From assembly GCA_932521035.1 (NCBI GenBank), contig OW051497.1:3906001-3970000 (forward strand): a DNA stretch of 64,000 nt. Direction: 5' to 3'. The DNA comes from Oscheius dolichura. Lineage: Eukaryota > Nematoda > Chromadorea > Rhabditida > Rhabditidae. The notes below the pieces were generated by a model. The model searched no databases. It was not told the origin of the DNA and saw only the letters and a program-made list of their open reading frames with translations. The translations under genes were made by a program, and so were the position numbers. This document shows, one piece after another, positions 60,756 to 64,000 of the stretch (the stretch's first letter is position 1; the number at the start of each line of letters is the position of its first letter).

Positions 60756-63700
60756 ATGCTTCTAGTATTCACATTGTTCTTATTCCAGCCGACGCCTATA
60801 AGCACCGATAAAATACGTATCTCACTTCTCTTACAACCAATACTTCCCTTTTAAGTGGTTCTAAGTGATGCCGGTGACCAATTTACCATAGAGATGACCC
60901 GACATTTAAACGTATCATTTCTTTATTACAACGATTTGGAAAGTCTTGACAACCTTACCATGGAATTTATGTCCCTTACGAGTAGAAGCGACGAAGGTGA
61001 CGGTCAGTTCCTGTCTCCAAATTTTGAAATAACCCATTTAGTGTGTGAAAAACTTCTAAATACAAGTATAATTATCAGTCTTACGCGTACAACGGAAACT
61101 AAAAATATTGCTCAAAGAGTTGCAACTGTGTCTGGTATCCCCACTATTCATGCTTTCAATGAGCATTGGACATTACCGCTGGCTGCTGCATTAGCTGGTA
61201 CAGAATCTTCTAATTAAAAGAAGGAGGAATGCGGTTCAGGTCCTGTCACGACAGCAGCTCTTCTCAACTACGTGGTCCTTGTTCCTCCATCTATCGTATT
61301 CTTAGAAGTTCTTGCTGATATCTATCCCAGCCTCAGTATTGCTTCTGGGATAGTAGTTCTCTTCGATGACATGTATCGTAGGGTCTAGACTGCAGCCCGC
61401 TGCCAGTCTTGTCATTTTCAGCAGGAACATATACCGTCTGGCAAGAAATGTTCTCTTCCCTTCCAGTTCCTACAAGATTCATCAAACTTGAAAGCAATGG
61501 CAAGATGAGCCAGCAGATGAGAGGATTGGAAGCCGGTACCAAGAATATCTTCCTCGTGGCGAAGACAGAAAACATCGAGCAGTTCACCATTGAAGTAAGT
61601 TGGAATTGGTTGCAACCAGACGACCTTCAGAATGCTGTCTTTATGGAGCAACGCACTATTAACTTCTTCGCCTTCACCAAGGACGTCACGGCTTTCCAAT
61701 GTGAGGATTGTATTTCTGCTTACTGGATTTGGATGCGGCCCTATCACACAGGGAACTATAGTCAGATACAAAGGTTGAACGCCTATTTGGATAAGAATGA
61801 GCTAGAGGCGGAATTGAACTACCATATTTACGCCTATCAAGAAGTACTGAGCACTGTTATGTTGAGTAAAAGACCTTACAGGTGGATGCGGCTTTTGCTA
61901 TGGATCTAATGGGCTATGCGTTTGAGTGGATTCTGAATGTGAATGAATCTTTGACAGCAGTTTCAAAACCACGCTATAGTTGTGATTATTTTACTAGAAA
62001 TGATTACAACCTCACCCTGAGAGATATTGTAATGGGAGTCAATTTGCACGAATATGGAAATTATTATGAACAGTCAGCCAACCAATTCTTTCAGGTGAAG
62101 GGAAGAAAGGGAACTAATGGCAATGGGTTTCAGGATGTGGAAGCAAGGATATTTAGGATTGACAGATCAGTCGAATATGAAGACGCCTTCTACAACAAGG
62201 AACTGGGATACTGGAAGGTGACAAACAAGCTGACAACATTGTATGGCTCGCTGGATGTCAATGTTCGTCTTCTCGATATCTACCGTGTTGTCACGTTGAT
62301 TGTGAGTGAGCTGTTAATTGGTTCATACTGCTTCTCAGCAACCCCCTTTTGTGCAGTACACAAACAACCCAGAAGTTCCCTACGAAGGATACTGCATCGA
62401 CTTGATGAATATGATAGCTGCCGAGCTTAACTTTACGTATACCATCTACGAAGTGGAGGACGGAAGCTTCGGTGTCATCGACGAGAACGGCAACTGGAAT
62501 GGGTTAATAGGAGCTGTGGGTAAGCATAGCCGAGTTATAAAATAACCCGACCCAGTTTCCGGATCAGCTGATATCGCATTAGCTCCTCTTTCGGTTATGG
62601 CAGAGAGGGAGAATGATGTTGATTTCACAGTACCCTACTACGACCTGGTTGGAACTACGATCTTAATGAAGAAACCTGACGTTGAATACAGCCTCTTCAA
62701 GTTCATGCAGGTACTGACTTTAGCCGATTCTAAAACAATAACACCCTACAGGTGCTTGAGTGGCCCGTGTGGTTGAGTATTGTAGGAGCGTACATTCTAA
62801 CTTCTCTCTTGCTTTGGGTTTTCGACAGATTCAGTCCTTACTCATATACAAACAACCGGGAGAGGTGAGAAATTAGGGTTTCTCATCTGTTTGTCAGATA
62901 CAAAGAAGAACACGAGAACCGAGTGTTCAGTCTGAAAGAGTGTTTGTGGTTCTGTATGACATCATTAACACCACAAGGTTCGATAGCAGACGTTTGCAGA
63001 GAAGTAGTTGTTCAGGAGGAGGAGAAGCCCCCAAAAATATATCGGGTCGCCTTGTCGCAGCCACGTGGTGGTTGTTTGGGTTCATTATCATCGCTTCCTA
63101 TACTGCTAATCTAGCTGCCTTTCTAACTGTATCCCGTCTGGAGCAACCTATCAGGTACAGCAGATGTGAAACATAAAAACTTAAACACAGTTCATTGGAC
63201 GATCTTGCAAAGCAGTACAAAATAGAGTATGCGCCAATCCAAGGAAGCGCATCGGAAACGTATTTTAGAAGGATGGCCGAGATCGAAGAACAATTTTACT
63301 TGTAAGATCTTTCGTGGCTAGAATAGTGTTACAGGATATGGAAAGAGATGTCGTTGAACGAGAGCATGTCCCCACGAGACAGAGCAAAGCTGGCCGTTTG
63401 GGATTACCCAGTCTCGGACAAGTACACCAACATGTGGAGGTTTGGCTGGTTGGATTAATCGACTCTTTTGATTTAGGTATATGCAAGAGTCTAAACTTCC
63501 TCCGACGATGGATGCCGCCATTGAGAGAGTGTTGACTTCTGTAGACGGGTTTGCTTTCATAGGTTGCTTAGAACATCTGCTATTCAACAAGGTGAGATCA
63601 TTTAGGTGATGCAACAGAGATCAAGTACGCTACTTTGACAAACTGTAAGTTACAACAAGTCGGCACGGAGTTCTCAAGGAAGCCTTACGCCATAGCTGTC

Positions 63701-64000
63701 CAGACAGGCCATCCTCTAAAGGACCCAATATCTAGCGCGTAAATAAGAACCGAATCCCCAAAAACGATTCTATTCCAGGATTCTTATGCTGTTGAATCAG
63801 AGAAAGTTAGAAACCTTGAAAGACAAATGGTGGAATCAAAACCCAAATAAGGTGTGGCCAATTCGCTAAAACTCTCTAGGGGGTCGTTATAGGTAAATTG
63901 CCCCGTCTCCTCGGATGAAAGTGATGGGATTTCCATTAAAAACATTGGAGGAGTATTCATCGTAATCCTGGCCGGCATATTTCTTTCCATCTGCACTTTG
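60756..64000 (+). CDS. Ir25a: Ionotropic receptor IR25a type (variant glutamate receptor), 3' end beyond window
   Basis: Ligand-gated channel co-receptor used in chemo-, thermo- and hygrosensation in protostomes. The start at 60756 gives a signal peptide ([14 protein letters not shown]). A full amino-terminal domain (60.8-62.3 kb) follows. Ligand-binding S1: [28 protein letters not shown], and [20 protein letters not shown] with the glutamate-contact Arg. TM1 region: [20 protein letters not shown]. Pore and [22 protein letters not shown], then [20 protein letters not shown] and [16 protein letters not shown]2: [30 protein letters not shown]. The last TM begins [18 protein letters not shown] at 63.93 kb and is cut by the window end. 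These blocks match insect IR25a far better than AMPA, kainate or NMDA receptors. Nearly all introns are 33-44 nt. Nematode orthologues are named glr, so the symbol is by family. Confidence 0.93.

Noticed and set aside
1-64000. CRISPR arrays, insertion sequences, bacterial operons or horizontally acquired islands
   Set aside because: No spaced repeats, transposase motifs or intron-poor foreign-looking genes; all recognisable genes are animal type with introns.

Overview
The window is nuclear DNA from a nematode. Almost every gene is split by very short introns, mostly 32 to 46 nt. Several genes are nematode types: a MEC-4 touch-channel degenerin, a CX-module protein, a lustrin-type cysteine-rich protein, a GPI-anchored Ly6-like protein, an atypical soluble guanylate cyclase and a SYG-1/Kirre adhesion protein. 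Moderate GC content, short introns and multi-kilobase intergenic spaces suggest an enoplean (Trichuris-like) worm, but the species is an inference. No bacterial operons, CRISPR arrays, insertion sequences or complete tRNA genes were seen.

Layout. 1-7.4 kb, all minus strand: mec-4 degenerin (cut by the window edge), a dead EF-hand gene copy, an F-box protein, a calmodulin-like protein and an SLC7 amino-acid transporter. 7.4-10.5 kb: empty divergent space. 10.5-14.3 kb, plus: SLC5 sodium/solute symporter and GDE1 phosphodiesterase. 14.5-15.7 kb, minus: EGF-repeat membrane protein. 16.3-18.7 kb, plus: TBC1D12/14 RabGAP. 22.4-25.7 kb, plus: syg-1/kirre. 26.1-33.1 kb, minus: divergent Rab GTPase, HID1 and a lustrin-type secreted protein. 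33.5-37.4 kb, plus: CX-module protein, GCLM (glutathione synthesis) and a small membrane protein. 38-42.1 kb, plus: two tandem paralogous MAM-like secreted proteins. 42.1-47.4 kb: mostly non-coding, with one orphan SH2-like exon. 47.4-64 kb, plus: rbfox splicing factor, Ly6-like protein, RMND5 (GID/CTLH E3 ligase), atypical soluble guanylate cyclase and Ir25a-type ionotropic receptor (cut by the right edge).

Themes. Three genes are sensory (mec-4, guanylate cyclase, Ir25a). Three act in membrane traffic (TBC1D14-like, Rab, HID1; HID1 is known for dense-core vesicles). syg-1 and rbfox act in nervous system and muscle. These are shared themes, not an operon.

Most exon chains were built by hand from reading frame plus GT/GC..AG borders and checked against remembered family conservation, so individual splice sites may be off by a few bases. 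No wholly new system is evident. The most unusual signals are a duplicated intron inside one gene, a duplicated in-frame 5' splice site in rbfox, four GC-AG introns, a Rab lacking the switch II glutamine, and the tandem MAM-like pair.
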